Part shown: piece after piece, positions 14,122-26,542 of the stretch
How positions within the stretch are numbered: the stretch's first letter is position 1
How the letters are laid out: every line of letters begins with the position of its first letter
Assembly: GCA_026168455.1 (NCBI GenBank)
Contig: CM047428.1
Span: forward strand, 84,152,594 to 84,216,593
DNA: 64,000 nt
From: Theocolax elegans
Taxonomy: Eukaryota > Arthropoda > Insecta > Hymenoptera > Cerocephalidae
Reading direction: 5' to 3'
Notes under the pieces: model-generated
Seen by the model: the letters and a program-made list of their open reading frames with translations, nothing else
Database searches by the model: none
Told to the model about the DNA's origin: nothing
Position numbers and translations under genes: made by a program

Positions 14122-14176
14122 AGGGTAAGAAGGTAGAAAATTCTAACGAAAGGAATTTTCTACCTGTTTAAACCTA
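14122..14176 (+). other. long hairpin, possible small-RNA precursor
   Basis: A perfect 13-bp stem joins AGGTAGAAAATTC (14131-14143) and GAATTTTCTACCT (14153-14165) around a 9-nt loop. The pairing can be continued outward through one mismatch and a two-base bulge (GGT..AAG with GTTTA..ACC), to about 20 pairs in all. It is not recognised as any known microRNA. The overall size is small but in the range of short precursor hairpins. It could equally be a chance or transposon-derived palindrome. Confidence 0.3.
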
Positions 14177-14570
14177 CCGGAGAAACTTTTCTATCAAGCT
14201 TTCCATGCATCGGTGATTCACATTTTTCCCCTCCTGGTTTTCGTAGATAAAAACGCGTTCCTGGTGAATTTGAATATTTAGACGACGACATCAACGAGAA
14301 CCACCGATATGCATTCGATGGTAAATAATTTATTCGATATACACACTTTCGAGTAAAAGGTAACTCGAGTATAACGACACGATATTCTTTCGTGATTTAC
14401 ATATTAATTAAAAACGTTATCTCCTTTTTTTCTCTCCCGGTCGGCACGCGTGTATGGTTTCACGAATTCATTATGTTCACCTTTGATCGACAATTTTCAC
14501 AAAATCATGTCGCCTAAAAAAATTGCCCATTTTTATTTTAATTCGATCAACCAGTCAGATATTTCGTCTA

Positions 14571-14604
14571 TTATTTATTATTTATTATTTATTATTTATT
14601 ATTA
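14571..14604. repeat. (TTATTTA)n heptamer repeat
   Basis: There are almost five tandem copies of a 7-nt unit; the last copy is degenerate. Confidence 0.85.
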
Positions 14605-14840
14605 ACCAGAGTTACGTAGAAATCACATATGCTATACACCGTTTGTATTATTTCTCTTGTAAATTTAATTTGAAACAAATTATACAATTTCGATTAGTTT
14701 TGGCGCGTAAATTCTAATCGCACAAAATGCACCTTTATCCGTAGTATCGAAGCCGTAATATCGTTTAGAAAAATTATCACTTACGAAAACGGCTGACAGA
14801 AATTTAAACTCATCATCTCCATTCCTACAACCCCCCTCCC

Positions 14841-14855
14841 CTCTCTCTCTCTCTC
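14841..14855. repeat. (CT)n microsatellite
   Basis: A short CT run follows a C-rich tract at 14831-14840. Confidence 0.8.
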
Positions 14856-15375
14856 GGTGGTCTCAATCAACTAACGAAAAATCCATTACCATATTGCCGG
14901 GATGCATCACGGCAAATAAAATTTGCGTCTCGGACACGTACAACGCGATATACGAAAAAGCAATCACACGGTGAACAGCCTCAATCGATTACAAAGCCAA
15001 AAATTGGAGCAAAGGTAAAAACAAGAACCATCGTTCAAAAATACGTTATTTATTCGATTTTATACTTGATAAAGGTTAATCGGCAAAATACCGAACGAGT
15101 TTAACTAACGGGGATGCTTATTTTCCATACATTAATTGTACTCTAAAAATTATGTCTAAATTTAAAATTTTTACATTTCTCGTGTGCGCCCACTAGCTCA
15201 GTTGCCTTTCAAATATATATATAAATTCAATAGTTTTCTAATTACCAAATTTCCATGCTATTTATAAAGCTTTTAGCCGAAAAGCAAAATATTTGTAAGC
15301 TTTTAAAAGTATATCTAAATAGATTTTGGTGGAATTCGTTTGGTTATTCAAGCAACCTCGTACGTGATGAATATA

Positions 15376-15400
15376 TGTGTGTGTGTGAGTGTGTGTGAGT
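15376..15400. repeat. (TG)n microsatellite
   Basis: TG units are interrupted twice by GAG. Confidence 0.85.
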
Positions 15401-15960
15401 GCACTATATACATATATACATACGCGTAATCTAGTCGTCTGAAGAAATTCACGTATTTCCGTCCTGTTGTTTCAAAAAATATTTATTTAAATTTACACTT
15501 TTAATGAGATTACTTTGAACTATAGACGTACATTTTCTTTTAGTCCGGAAGCGTAATAATAAATATTTCGAGTTTAAATTGGCCTCGTAATACACTTGAT
15601 TTTACAAGCTAGCTTTTCTTTGTTTTCTCGAAACTAAATTAACAGTCGGCTTTCACACTGACAGCAATGTTTGTCTTAAAGAATTGGTGCATTCATTATT
15701 AATATCTCGTATTAACTTACGTTTTCCACCATGTTTCTGCAATATTAACTTTTATTATATATATTCACCTCAAAATCCAAGTGACAAAATGTTTAAGTAC
15801 ACTGTTGAGAAACATTGATCATTTCCTTCAATTTAAAGTGATCTGATGTATTAAAAATTAGTATTGTAATTTATTTGCAAGTACCGATAGGTTTACTAAT
15901 CTCGAAAAATCTCTCTGTAACCTTTTATGAACTTGCTATGCATGACTAACAAAGGGAGTA

Positions 15961-16575
15961 CTTGACCTCCGGGAAACGGATCTTGTCCTAACTTTGGTAT
16001 ATCTTTTACAATATAAAAATATGAAGAACACCAAATTATTACTTAACAATGGCCATAATTTCAATAAAAATAATTTCCATTTTAATCGCGCATATATTTC
16101 TGAAATAACTAGTAATAGGCACTAAAAATCAGAAGAAAATTGAGTTCAAGCAGATATGATTCAGAAAATGTTCAAAATGTTCAATTTGGAGCCGAATTAT
16201 GAAAAAAATAAGAAACAGAAAAAATTTTAACCAAAATTTAATATAAAAAATTTATTGTTTCTTTTAGCATCAAATTCTTCAGATTCTTATTTTTTTATAA
16301 CTTTGCTCCAAATTAAGTAATTTAAGCTTAATTTTCTTCAAACCATATCTACTTGAACTCTACTTTCTTTTGATTTTTGGTTTACGTGCCTATCTCTATT
16401 TGTTTCGAAGTTATAAGCGATTAAACAGGAAGTAATTTTCATTGAAATTATTATTAGATGTCGAATAACTTTCGTCAATGTGGCCATTGGCAATCAATAA
16501 CTTGGCTTTCTTCATATTTCAACGTTACAAAAGATATACCAAAGTTAGGATAAGATCCGTTTCCCGGAGGTCAAG
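15961..16575. mobile_element. palindromic MITE with TA flanks (family A)
   Basis: The outer 47 nt of the two ends are inverted copies with one mismatch. The left end begins CTTGACCTCCGGGAAACGG and the right end is its complement, ending CCGTTTCCCGGAGGTCAAG. Both ends abut a TA (15959-15960 and 16576-16577), which fits the TA target duplication of Tc1/mariner-type elements, although the symmetry GAG..CTC continues 3 nt further and leaves the edge slightly uncertain. Weaker inverted matching continues almost to the centre, for instance AATTTGGAGC near 16184 against GCTCCAAATT near 16306. At 615 bp with no transposase frame it must be non-autonomous. A related, more decayed copy lies at about 56720-57165. 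Confidence 0.85.
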
Positions 16576-17189
16576 TACTCATACAAAATTTTTCAATATT
16601 TTCTATAACTATAAATTATTCAGGTTATCGGGCAGCCGCAATAAGTTCGATTTTGTAAATGTATAATCGTTGTATGCAGACGAAAAGTGAGTATTAGTTA
16701 TTAATAAAGTTAAAATAATTACATTAAAAAATTTGCTTAAATGTATTTTTCAAAATCTTAATTTCATGGACTTTTTAACTAAAATTATTGGATTTTTGTG
16801 GTAGATTATCTGTAATTATACAACCACATGGAAGTATATCGGTTTAGAATAGTTGGATTACAGGGCAATTGAAGCTCGGAGGAAGAATCGCATAATTTGG
16901 TATAAAGTATAGAATAAGGATCGGTAACGCAGAGGTCGGCGAGAATGTTTCACGGAATAAGTTTGATGAGAATAAGCGGTCGCGTGCTCGTCTCCGCGAG
17001 AGTGGCTGGCCCGTCACGTGGACACGCGCGCGTACGGTAAATGTTTGCCAAGTGGCCGTAGCCAGATCGAGCCCGCAGTCATTTGCCAGTGGATTGTTCG
17101 AGGTTTATTAGATCAAACGACCTGCGGATTTCCATCGTCAACCGCCGTGACGTTAGATCCCGTATTAATGTACACTATATTATACTCAC

Positions 17190-17215
17190 CCTCTCTATCT
17201 CTCTATCTCTCTATC
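17190..17215. repeat. (CTCTCTAT)n repeat
   Basis: There are three tandem octamer units. Confidence 0.85.
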
Positions 17216-17734
17216 GGAAACGTCTTTATTATTACTACATTTTTTTTATTGAAACCACTTTGTTTTAGATTATCGACACTTATATATCGTCGTATGCGGG
17301 GCAAGTTTTGTTTGAAAAATGTTTACGTTAAATCAAAGGTGGTATAAGGCAGACCGAAGGGTACTACATAAAGCACCCCAGTAAACGAAAGAGCTCTCGG
17401 GCTTTGTAAAAGCTTCCTCGTCAAATTACTGGTGGATCGTTTAAAGTACAAATTTATTTTACATTTGGTTATATACGTAAACGTACCTGTCAGAAGAATT
17501 ATGCTTCCTCGAGCGGACAGGTTGAATCAAGAAACAATCAAGACTATATAACGGACGATATTCGAGTCTGTTTCTCGTGTAGCCGTTGGCGAAATAAACT
17601 TTTATCAAGAATGAATTAGGCGAGGAAAAAGTGCATCCTACATACATATATTCAACGGTATATACGTTCCTCTTTCGAGACACAAAAATATCTCGTGCTG
17701 CGCATTTTTTTCGTGCTCGATGTAACGAATTAAT

Positions 17735-17760
17735 TCTCTCTCTCTCTCTCTCTCTCTCTC
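17735..17760. repeat. (TC)13 microsatellite
   Basis: There are thirteen uninterrupted TC units. It is the source of the Glu-Arg repeat in the long minus-strand frame. Confidence 0.95.
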
Positions 17761-18000
17761 GTTTTTTTCTTCCTTTCTTTCGCAAAGAGAGGGCATATAC
17801 ACGTGTATGTGTATGTATATATACGAGTAGGAAATTGCGCGAGATAAGAATCGTTTTAAAGCTCCTTCCTAACTCGAGCACATCCGAGTGCTTTGTAATA
17901 CTAAAGGAGAAAACGAGCGAGAGAGAATAAAAAGGATAAGAAATCGATCGGGGTGTTCGCTTTGTTTTGCATCGACTACCGGCATTCCCTATACGTATCT

Positions 18001-18052
18001 GTGTGCGTGCGCGCGCGTGTGTGGGTGTGTGTGTGGGTGTGTGTGTGCGGGT
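18001..18052. repeat. GT/GC alternating purine-pyrimidine tract
   Basis: About 52 nt of GTGTGCGTGCGCGCG then GTGTGGG units are present. Such alternating tracts can form left-handed DNA under torsion (known property; not shown here). Confidence 0.85.
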
Positions 18053-21000
18053 AACACCACCAATCGCGTGATTTTTGCGGTCTACCTGTTCTTTCCCTCC
18101 CTCGAGATATGCCGTGTCAGATAGAATCGCACGCTCCGTCGGCAAGTTGGTTATGCACGTGTACGTGATGCGCGAGTGTGAGAGTACGTGGGTGTGCACG
18201 CGTAGAAATCACTTGAAGGGAAGAGACCCAACTGCACGCGCGTATATATACGTGTGACGCTAAGAAAACGAATCGTAACACTCGATTCTTTGCGATTTTC
18301 AATGAGTCTCCCTCTCCGCGCGAGTCTCGTGCACTTGTCTGATGATATCTATCCCTTTGTAGTCAAATTTTGTTTTCGCGGAATCAGAACTCTCTTTTAC
18401 ATGGAGAAAAATTAATAAAAATTATGTAGATTCCAAGATTTCTGGTCAGAGTAAAATGCTAGGGTACGCGAAATTTCAAATTTTTCTTCGAGTGGAATGT
18501 GATAATCAGATTGAAATTTTGACCATGCTGGATACGAATTTCTGTGAAACGCCGGAGACTCTTCGAGTAAGTATTTCTTTCCAGAGTATAGACTGAGTAT
18601 AGAGCGCTGAAACTATAATTTTCATTCGGATCACGTAGATACCTTTTAGAAATATATTTACTCTCCGTGCAGAAGTCTGAATAGTGGCTACAACTGCGTA
18701 TATAATGTGAAAAATAAATTAATAACAGTAATTAGGTGTACGTAACTTAAGATTTTCACAATTATATTTGAACGTGGTCCTCTGCGTAACAGGTGTGTAC
18801 CTCGCTACAATCGAGGGAGAGAAAGAGCTAGGAAAAGAGAGTAACAATGTTAAAAATGTCCGCGGGAGGGGGTTGCATTCCGAGTGGTGCACGCGCGTAT
18901 GCGGGTATAGAGGCATTTACAAAGATACAAGAGCGAACCATTAAACGCGATTGCACTCATTTTCGAGCATCCAGAATTGCACGAGCGCGCTCCCTCTTTA
19001 CAGCAATTTTTCTCTCGCGCGCGTCCCTTTTTTTCCTCCTCCTCTCCCCCTCCCCCCCCCACTTAGTCGAGTGTACGCGCGCCTGGTCGCGTTTCCTCTT
19101 TTTCCGCCTTCTCTTCTTCAATTAGCTGCGATGCCTCCCGTTTTTACCCGGCAACACGCAGTTTTCGCGATTACCGCGACGAGGTGACACGACTCTACGA
19201 CTCGTTTTCCCTTCGCTTTTTTCTCTCTTTCTCTCTCTCTACCCTCTATTCCCTCGCACGTTTAACGTTATTGGTTTCAATATATTTTTCTATTCACCCT
19301 TAATTGAAACACTGGAACAATTTGCTGTGATGCTTTTCTATCAGGAGAGGTTAAATCTTGCTTGTAAATTCATTTCTTTTACGCGCTAGGTACATCGCTC
19401 AATCGTATCAAATAATTAGAATACTTTTCGTAAGCTAACTCGAAGTTCGAAATGTGCCAATTATTGAGTCGGATTAACTAGAGATGAACTATAATCACGA
19501 CGTACATACTGTATTGCGTTTATTAAATACACTCTATTGGTACTGTCCCTTTAAAAATCGTAAATTTGATAGATACATTTTGAATGATATAAAACGAAAG
19601 CTCCCATATCGTTTCCCAAAATTTTTCTTTTTTTAAATAATTTGTACTAATGTATAACGTTATTCATGTTAAATGTTCTGTTTTTTACTAGTAGAAAATA
19701 CAAAATAATATCCTTTATCCTACAATCAAAATCAATAGACTCTAGCCAGAATTAATTTAAATGTAACTCTCATTAGAGGTTAGTTTGTCTTCCTCGATTT
19801 ATCGAAAACCTTTACTTGCTATTCAAGTGTGCATGCTTTGTTGCCAGTCGAGTGTAAATAACTAAATTTGCTCAATGTGCAGACTATAGATGTAAATAAT
19901 TTTGTTTATTTATTCAAATCTCTTTTTCGTCTCTACATCAAAAATACGAGTTCTCTTTTGCGTACCTTTCATTTCCCCCCGATCTAGTCGAAGACGCAGC
20001 ATCATTACGTTCAAGCCGGTTTGAATAAAATAACGCAAAACTGCACAACGACGAAGGAGAAAAAAAGCTTTGTTAGCCATTACACTCTGGTGGGAAAAAA
20101 GAAGGTGAAAAAGAACGAGGAAGAGCTGCATCGTTATAACGTGATTTAAAATCACCCGTCACCAGATACACCATGTCCAGTTACCGAACTAAATCGAAGT
20201 AATACACATGCATGAGATTTTCGATAGGTAAGCGCATTCGTCGTCGTCTCTTTGTCCCCGTCGTATAGGAGAAGACATTGTTACAGACAGCCCGGTAAAC
20301 GACGCGACGCGATGCGACGTTTGCAGGAAAATAAAAATAATGGCAAAGGGAACCGAGGAAGAAGAGTTAGAAATTGAAAAGCTGTACTAACGATGAGAAA
20401 AATGCGGTCTCGTTGGGCTAACCCACAATGTCTGCGGATTTTGATTAATAAAACAAAACACCCGGACACGAAGAAAAAGCCTGTTCACTCGAAACTCGAG
20501 AGCGTCCATATTTTTTGATGAAATATAATATAAAAAGCGGACGGGTGTGTTTCCCTGACCGATATGCGGAAGCTCCTCTAACGAACGAAAGGAGACTCTC
20601 TTTTGTAAGCTGGGCTTTATTCACCTGGGTATAAATGTTACCTCGGCAAAAGCGGACCTCGGACCTGCCGCTCGTTTTTTCTTTTTTTTTTTTTTATTTC
20701 AGTGAATGCCCAGTGAAAGACAGTTCGTTACCTGGGTGCAGCGATGAAGCTGCCCTTTGAAGGTATACGCGATGTTAATCATGGATGCTCTAGGCCCTGG
20801 AAATCCACCGGGGTCGACTTGGTTGTAAAATATCTGTTTTGTATTTTCTTAAACTTTTACGATGCATAATTATTTCGTTTGAGACCCACCCACCACTCTT
20901 CGTTTCACTTCCTTTTTCCCGGAGCACCCGAGCAGTTATTTTAATGACTCTCCTCCGGTGTCGGTGTAATATTTTCTTTGGACGATACACCGTTGGTTAC

Positions 21001-21600
21001 GTTTTTCGCTTTGGTTTTAATAATCGCGCAGTTGCAACCCACTGAACGAGCGCGTAAACAATACGGTGTAGAACGAATGGAATTGTTGATTATTCGCAAT
21101 GGGATTAGGAAGTGAAGTCTAGCCTCGAGTAGGCGAGCGTCGGAAGAGAATCATCAGATCGATATTACGGTTGACGCGCGTAGAGAGTAACGTTCGTTAC
21201 AAGCGACGGTCTAACTCCCCAAATGGTAAAATCTTTCGAGGGAATTACGCTCGTAGGAAAAATGTAAGCGGAAGGTTGTGGAGGATCGTATAATATAGGG
21301 ATACAGGGCTCTCGGGCGTTTCTAGCGCGTCTCCTCGCTTTTGTCCTCCGCCGTTGAGGCCTTAAGCTATACACCGGACACAATTACGAGTTAGTTAGCC
21401 CGCGCCCTTACGAGTTTCCCCGGGTCGCTTTGTTTAAGGTATATAACTCGATGAAACCGCGCGTCCCACGGTCGTTACGCGAGTCGGCCCGAGCCTTCGC
21501 GAGGCATAAACCGCGCTACCGAACTTTCCGGCACCTCGCCTTCGCTTCCATTCGCTGGGCGCTGGGGTATCTTCCACTCGCACCCAGGCTTCGTTTTCTT

Positions 21601-21618
21601 CTCTCTCTCTCTCTCTCT
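21601..21618. repeat. (CT)9 microsatellite
   Basis: A CT run lies inside a GC-rich block of about 21300-21680. Confidence 0.9.
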
Positions 21619-24600
21619 TCCACCCTCTCTTCGTAGCTGTCGTACCCTGAGCTTCCTCTGGGAATCGCCGACTTGTTTCCAAACGTTAAATGTCCAAAAA
21701 CAGTTCAACGCGGCTATGTACCCGAGAGCTTTCAATTATCGCGTGTCGATGACTTTATCAAAGTTCAGTCTTTTGATGGATCCCTTGCTTTTAACTACAC
21801 GAAATCTCGAATAAACTTGGGTAAAAGGTATATACCGGATCTCGGTTGGAAGAGACTATAACCTCAACTCCTACAGTTTCTTTGTCCACTTTAATTATAC
21901 CTATCGTATGTGTGCGTGGGTGTGGGTATGCATTTCGATCAAGCATTGCAACTTTAATGCAGCACTTTGGGTATTACATTGTTGCGGTGTTATAAAATTT
22001 CAATTGCACTTTTCATCCTTAGAAACATTATACTTACCACGTCCCGGTTAATTATTCAATAATCTGTCCGAGACATGCAATTATCAAATATTAAACATTA
22101 AAAAAGTTATTTCGCTCTCTTTTTACTCTTTCTCTCTCGTGGTGCAGGCACATACATTTTTTTCTCCTACATTCAACGTTTCGCGAGGTAATTTGAGAAA
22201 AATAAAGAGTTGGAATAAAATCTAAAGAAACGAAGAACCAAATGAATGGCTACGAGACTACACCCCGAGAAGAAAAGGATTGATTATCAAAGATGTGCTC
22301 TAATAGAGCGAGTACATCGCAGATGCGTAGCTTATAGAAAATAGTCGGTACACGCGCTCGCGTTACGAAGGTCAGGTAACGAAGCGCTACTTGTCCGGGA
22401 TCGAAACGGCTCGGAGAGTCCTTTGACGAGGTGCAATTATTTTCTCCGAGTGTGCATGTAAAATTCTATTTTTAGTTTATAAGCTTTTTCTCGGTGCTCG
22501 TTCACCCTTCAAGGTAATTTCGCTTGATGAACTATTATGTACCATTCGCGTCTTTTTAACGAATTTTCATCCATTGAGGGCGAATCGACCGAAACCCGAC
22601 AAATAAAAGGTTGTTATCTCTACGTGAACTTGGTTAAGTTATACTTGTGCTTGGCCAAAACGTAATCGAACGACGTTAGTCACCTAAAGAGCAAATAGTC
22701 TCGTTTTAGTCACGACACCTCGTTAAATCGTGACAAAATACGACGTCCAAACGATAGCCCCACATTGTAACTTTAATTACAATGGAGAACTCTTGTTTTT
22801 GATGTATCGCTTTATAAATTCCCCTCTCCCCTTTACGCATGTAAGAGAAAAAAAGCGTTTCAAAGACCCGGTACCGGTAGACATTTTCCATGGAAAAGCG
22901 CTAATTAAACAAATCAATTATTCGGGGTTGCGCAAAGTTAAATAGCGAGGTGGTGTGTATCGAACGCAACAATTCCGCATGCAAATTGGCACAATTACAC
23001 CCTGTGAACGCCGTAACGAGCGGCTAAACACATAGGGCACACGGAAGGCCTTTACGGACAAACAATCCCCGCGCTCTTTCTTGGCACACAACAACAACGT
23101 TGCTATACAGCTAGAAAGAGACTTTTGTTGCGTAAAGCCGATTGAAAGGTTCTTCATCGACGTACTTTGATTCAAAGCGCTACAATCGCGTTCGTTACTA
23201 TCATCATCGTTATCGTTATACTTTTACTGATACGAACGAAATTTTCGTAAATCTCAGAGCAACTCGATTTGATCGTTCGAGCTCGACTTCTCGTCTAAGC
23301 AAAAATTGACCGGTGATAAAAAGTTTCATAATTAATAAGAGAATGTAATGAAAGATGTTAATGGAAAGGTAGATCGCGGAAAAACGATTTACCAAGTTAT
23401 TTGATTTTTCGTAATGTGCCCATGCAGATTGTGACTTTGACGATTAAGGATATTTTCCAGATAGTCCGGATCGCAAAAGGACCCTCGAATCTTTCGTTGA
23501 TAGGAGAAAGACCATTATCTCTTTGACTCACCGATTCGAAGTTTGAGATTGCAATTTTTGATTCTGGAAGCCCGGTGATTACGGAAAATCTTTAATCGCG
23601 AATCAACAAACTTGGATTTTCCATCAAACGGAATGGTATTAAGATCACACGGAAAAGAACTAACGACCTCTTTTCAAGAAAGTGGATATACCGCAGAAGA
23701 TACAGATAATTCTTCTTTTCCAAATGAATATTAAATTTCTTTATCGAAGAAACGTCTAAGTTTTCGATATTTGAAACGCGTTTTGCATTGTCAAAGAGGG
23801 GGATAGCACGCTCGACAATTCACCTGGTTTCAAATGTATTTTATGTCTCCAGGACCGTAAAGTCATAAAATCCATTTGAAGTTTGAAAGCTGCTTGTATA
23901 TGTGTGCGCTGTTCCTTTTTTTTATGGAAGTTCCATTGTGAAGTTTACAAATCGAAACAATAATCATTGTCGACGTTTTCATATTTAAATTCATTCTCAT
24001 TATCGAGTAACGAAAAAGACTGACGAAAAATCAATATCGTTGAAAACGATGTCACAATACCTCGGTCGCGCAGCGTGAAAACCGAAACAAATCGAATAAC
24101 GTTATTTCATAAACTAGTCAATCTAATGGAATTCATTCGACAAAACGCATCTACCGGATGAACCTAAAGACACGGAAAATTGATTCTCTTCCACCTGGCA
24201 ATATTTTTCTTTGAAACATCTTGACGCACTTAGCGTTTTCACCGTGCGCGCCGCGTCACGTATTTTTTCGCGTATATACCGTCACTCTTGTTTATAAAAA
24301 TAATTACCTCGCGCGCTTTACGGTATTAGCACGACAAATGGTATCAGTTGCTCTGGAGAGTCGTAATTTTCGGATTACAAAATACATCCGACGCCTCGGG
24401 CTTTTACGGTAAATTTTTAAGACCAAATTATAAAAGGTTATTAAGCTATTAATTACAAGTTTTAATATACTTACGAGCTTATTAAAATATTCAGCTGATA
24501 TTTTAAAGACTAAATTTCGTTATGAAAATCGAGTTATTTTGAACGTTAGGCCAGTTAGCTCAAGAATGTCTGAGCTGAGACGATGCAGAAAGAAAAGAAA

Positions 24601-25664
24601 AATGTAAAAATGAGCGAATAAACTTTAATTTAAAGCTCTCCGTGCTTAAAAATATTCACTTTATAAAGTTATAATGTATTCAGAGTGTATAAAAAAAATA
24701 ACTTCTAAATGTGTATCTCAGTAATTTTTTATTTTATATTTATGTTGCACTTTGCTACCCTTTCTTATTTGGCGATTACGATGAAATTCATTAAATCACA
24801 TTACGAATAATGCATTCAAAGAATTAATGCTGTTGTCTATTGTAAATTAATCAAGTTATACGCGTAAGTCGAGTAATCGTCAAATTCGAGGTAATTGAAA
24901 TCAAGTAGTTCCTAAAAAATTGTAACATTTTTCTCATCCGAAGCGAGTCTGGTATGTCATCTGCGTTCTCGTGTGAAAACATTAGATTTTCATAAATTTG
25001 CACCCCTTCTAAAAGCCATATATATGTATACGTGAAAGGATGGGAGGGTGGAGAGCGAGGGGTGGGGGATACGTGTGCCCGGTAGAAAAAAAAAGAAGGA
25101 GGAAAACATTTGGCGCGACGGAGCGTGCAGTAAAAAAGGAAGACGTAGGAGAGCGAGGAGAGTGAGGGGTGTAAGGGAAAGAGAGTGCGCGGGCGCATAC
25201 AGGGCTCTCCCTTAAATTATCCCTTAAATTTTTTATGGGGCCACGCCAACTGCGCGGCTCCCACTTGCAACGAGTCCGGAGAGGGCGCGTTTACTACCTC
25301 GGAACACGGAGAGCTCTTTAAAGCGTTATTAGTCGAATTTCTCGGGATGCGCGCAAATTGAATTTCTCGGAGTGAAATTTCATTCGAGCCGTGGGAGAGA
25401 GAGGCGTGCAGGAGGGAGGGTAGGATCCCGCCAACGCCAAGGAATTCCTGGTTTCGACTCTTCCGAACCTTTGCGCTTTGATCTGTCGCGATAATGACGT
25501 ATATTCTCTATCTCTTTATATACACTCTCCTTCTTTCCTCGACGTCGTTTTCCGAGGCGCGATGTCGTTTCAAAGGACATCTTCCTCGGTGCGTTTCGTA
25601 TCGCTCGCGCGCTCCACTCAATTTCTTGGTCTAGCTCGCGGTCATACGAGAGAATACGTATATA

Positions 25665-25689
25665 TCTCTCTCTCTCCCTCTCTCTCTCT
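25665..25689. repeat. (TC)n microsatellite
   Basis: About twelve TC units are present with one CC interruption, at the edge of a GC-rich block. Confidence 0.9.
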
Positions 25690-26510
25690 TATTCTTCGCA
25701 CCGACAAAATTGACTCGATGGTCTATCTCTCTATCTCTTCGAAATAAATAAAACGTTCCAATTTCAATAAGATTATAAAATTGTTGTTGTATTGTCGTTA
25801 ACAATTTAATCGCTAACGAGGTCATAAAATATAATATTCTTTGTCGAAACACGTAAATTTCAAGTTGAAACGCTCGACTAATAGAGTTCCATCAAAGTAA
25901 GTATTAAGTAATTATATCTTATTTAACTATGATACGTTCATAAAAAGTGGATGAACATTCAGTTAATTAGTCAGACTGGAAATTTTCCCTCAACTCTCAA
26001 TCCTTTGACGATCGATGCTTGTTTATTTTCGTCGATGAAATATATTTTTCACCGATCGTATCGCGCCTCGTTAATTTTCACGTATTTCTTTCCAAGGACC
26101 AAACCATATTCCGCTTTCAAAATTCGTTAATGTCGAACGTTCTCTCGAATTGACTGAGGAATACGCTGATAATACCGAAGAAAACGGAACTGCAACCGAG
26201 TTTCGTCGGTTATGAAACTTTCGAGGCAGAAGTGAACCATTTAAGAGAGACGTTGGTGGCCACTAATTTTAGGTGCACTAAATGGAACTTCCTTACGAAT
26301 GCAAATATTTTTACCGAGAAAGTGATGAACGTCCATTACGAATGCAGTTTGACTAGAACAAGTTTTATTCGTTTCGGAATGAGCTCGGTAAGGTTCACGA
26401 GCTAGTTGAGTCTGCAATCTTTTGGCAACTTCTTCGTTCTTAGTATGCAAAGAGCGTGTTCAACTTGGTCATCTGGATTACATATGCATACAGTAGTATT
26501 TTCAAAAAAA

Positions 26511-26542
26511 GAAAGAAAGAAAGAAAGAACGAAAGAAAGAAG
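26511..26542. repeat. (GAAA)n microsatellite
   Basis: About eight GAAA units are present with one AAC interruption, preceded by seven A. Confidence 0.9.

Larger units (their letters stand above)
7401..15958. other. noncoding DNA with GC-richer blocks, no gene supported
   Basis: The largest open frames are an overlapping opposite-strand pair at 8647-9073 (about 125 codons each) inside a GC-richer block, which is typical of chance frames. A TATAAAAG string at 8737-8744 precedes that block but has no supporting gene. Another GC-rich block is at about 11220-11860. AAT/ATT microsatellites lie at 8461 and 10781. A 12-nt inverted repeat (AAAGTTATGCTA) at 9354-9365 and 9466-9477 and a hairpin at 14122-14176 are the only other structures seen. 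Confidence 0.6.

Noticed and set aside
17459..18199. Longest open frame in the window (246 codons, minus strand)
   Set aside because: It runs through (TC)13 and a GT tract, which produce the Glu-Arg and Thr-His runs. Four opposite-strand frames overlap it, and no domain is visible.
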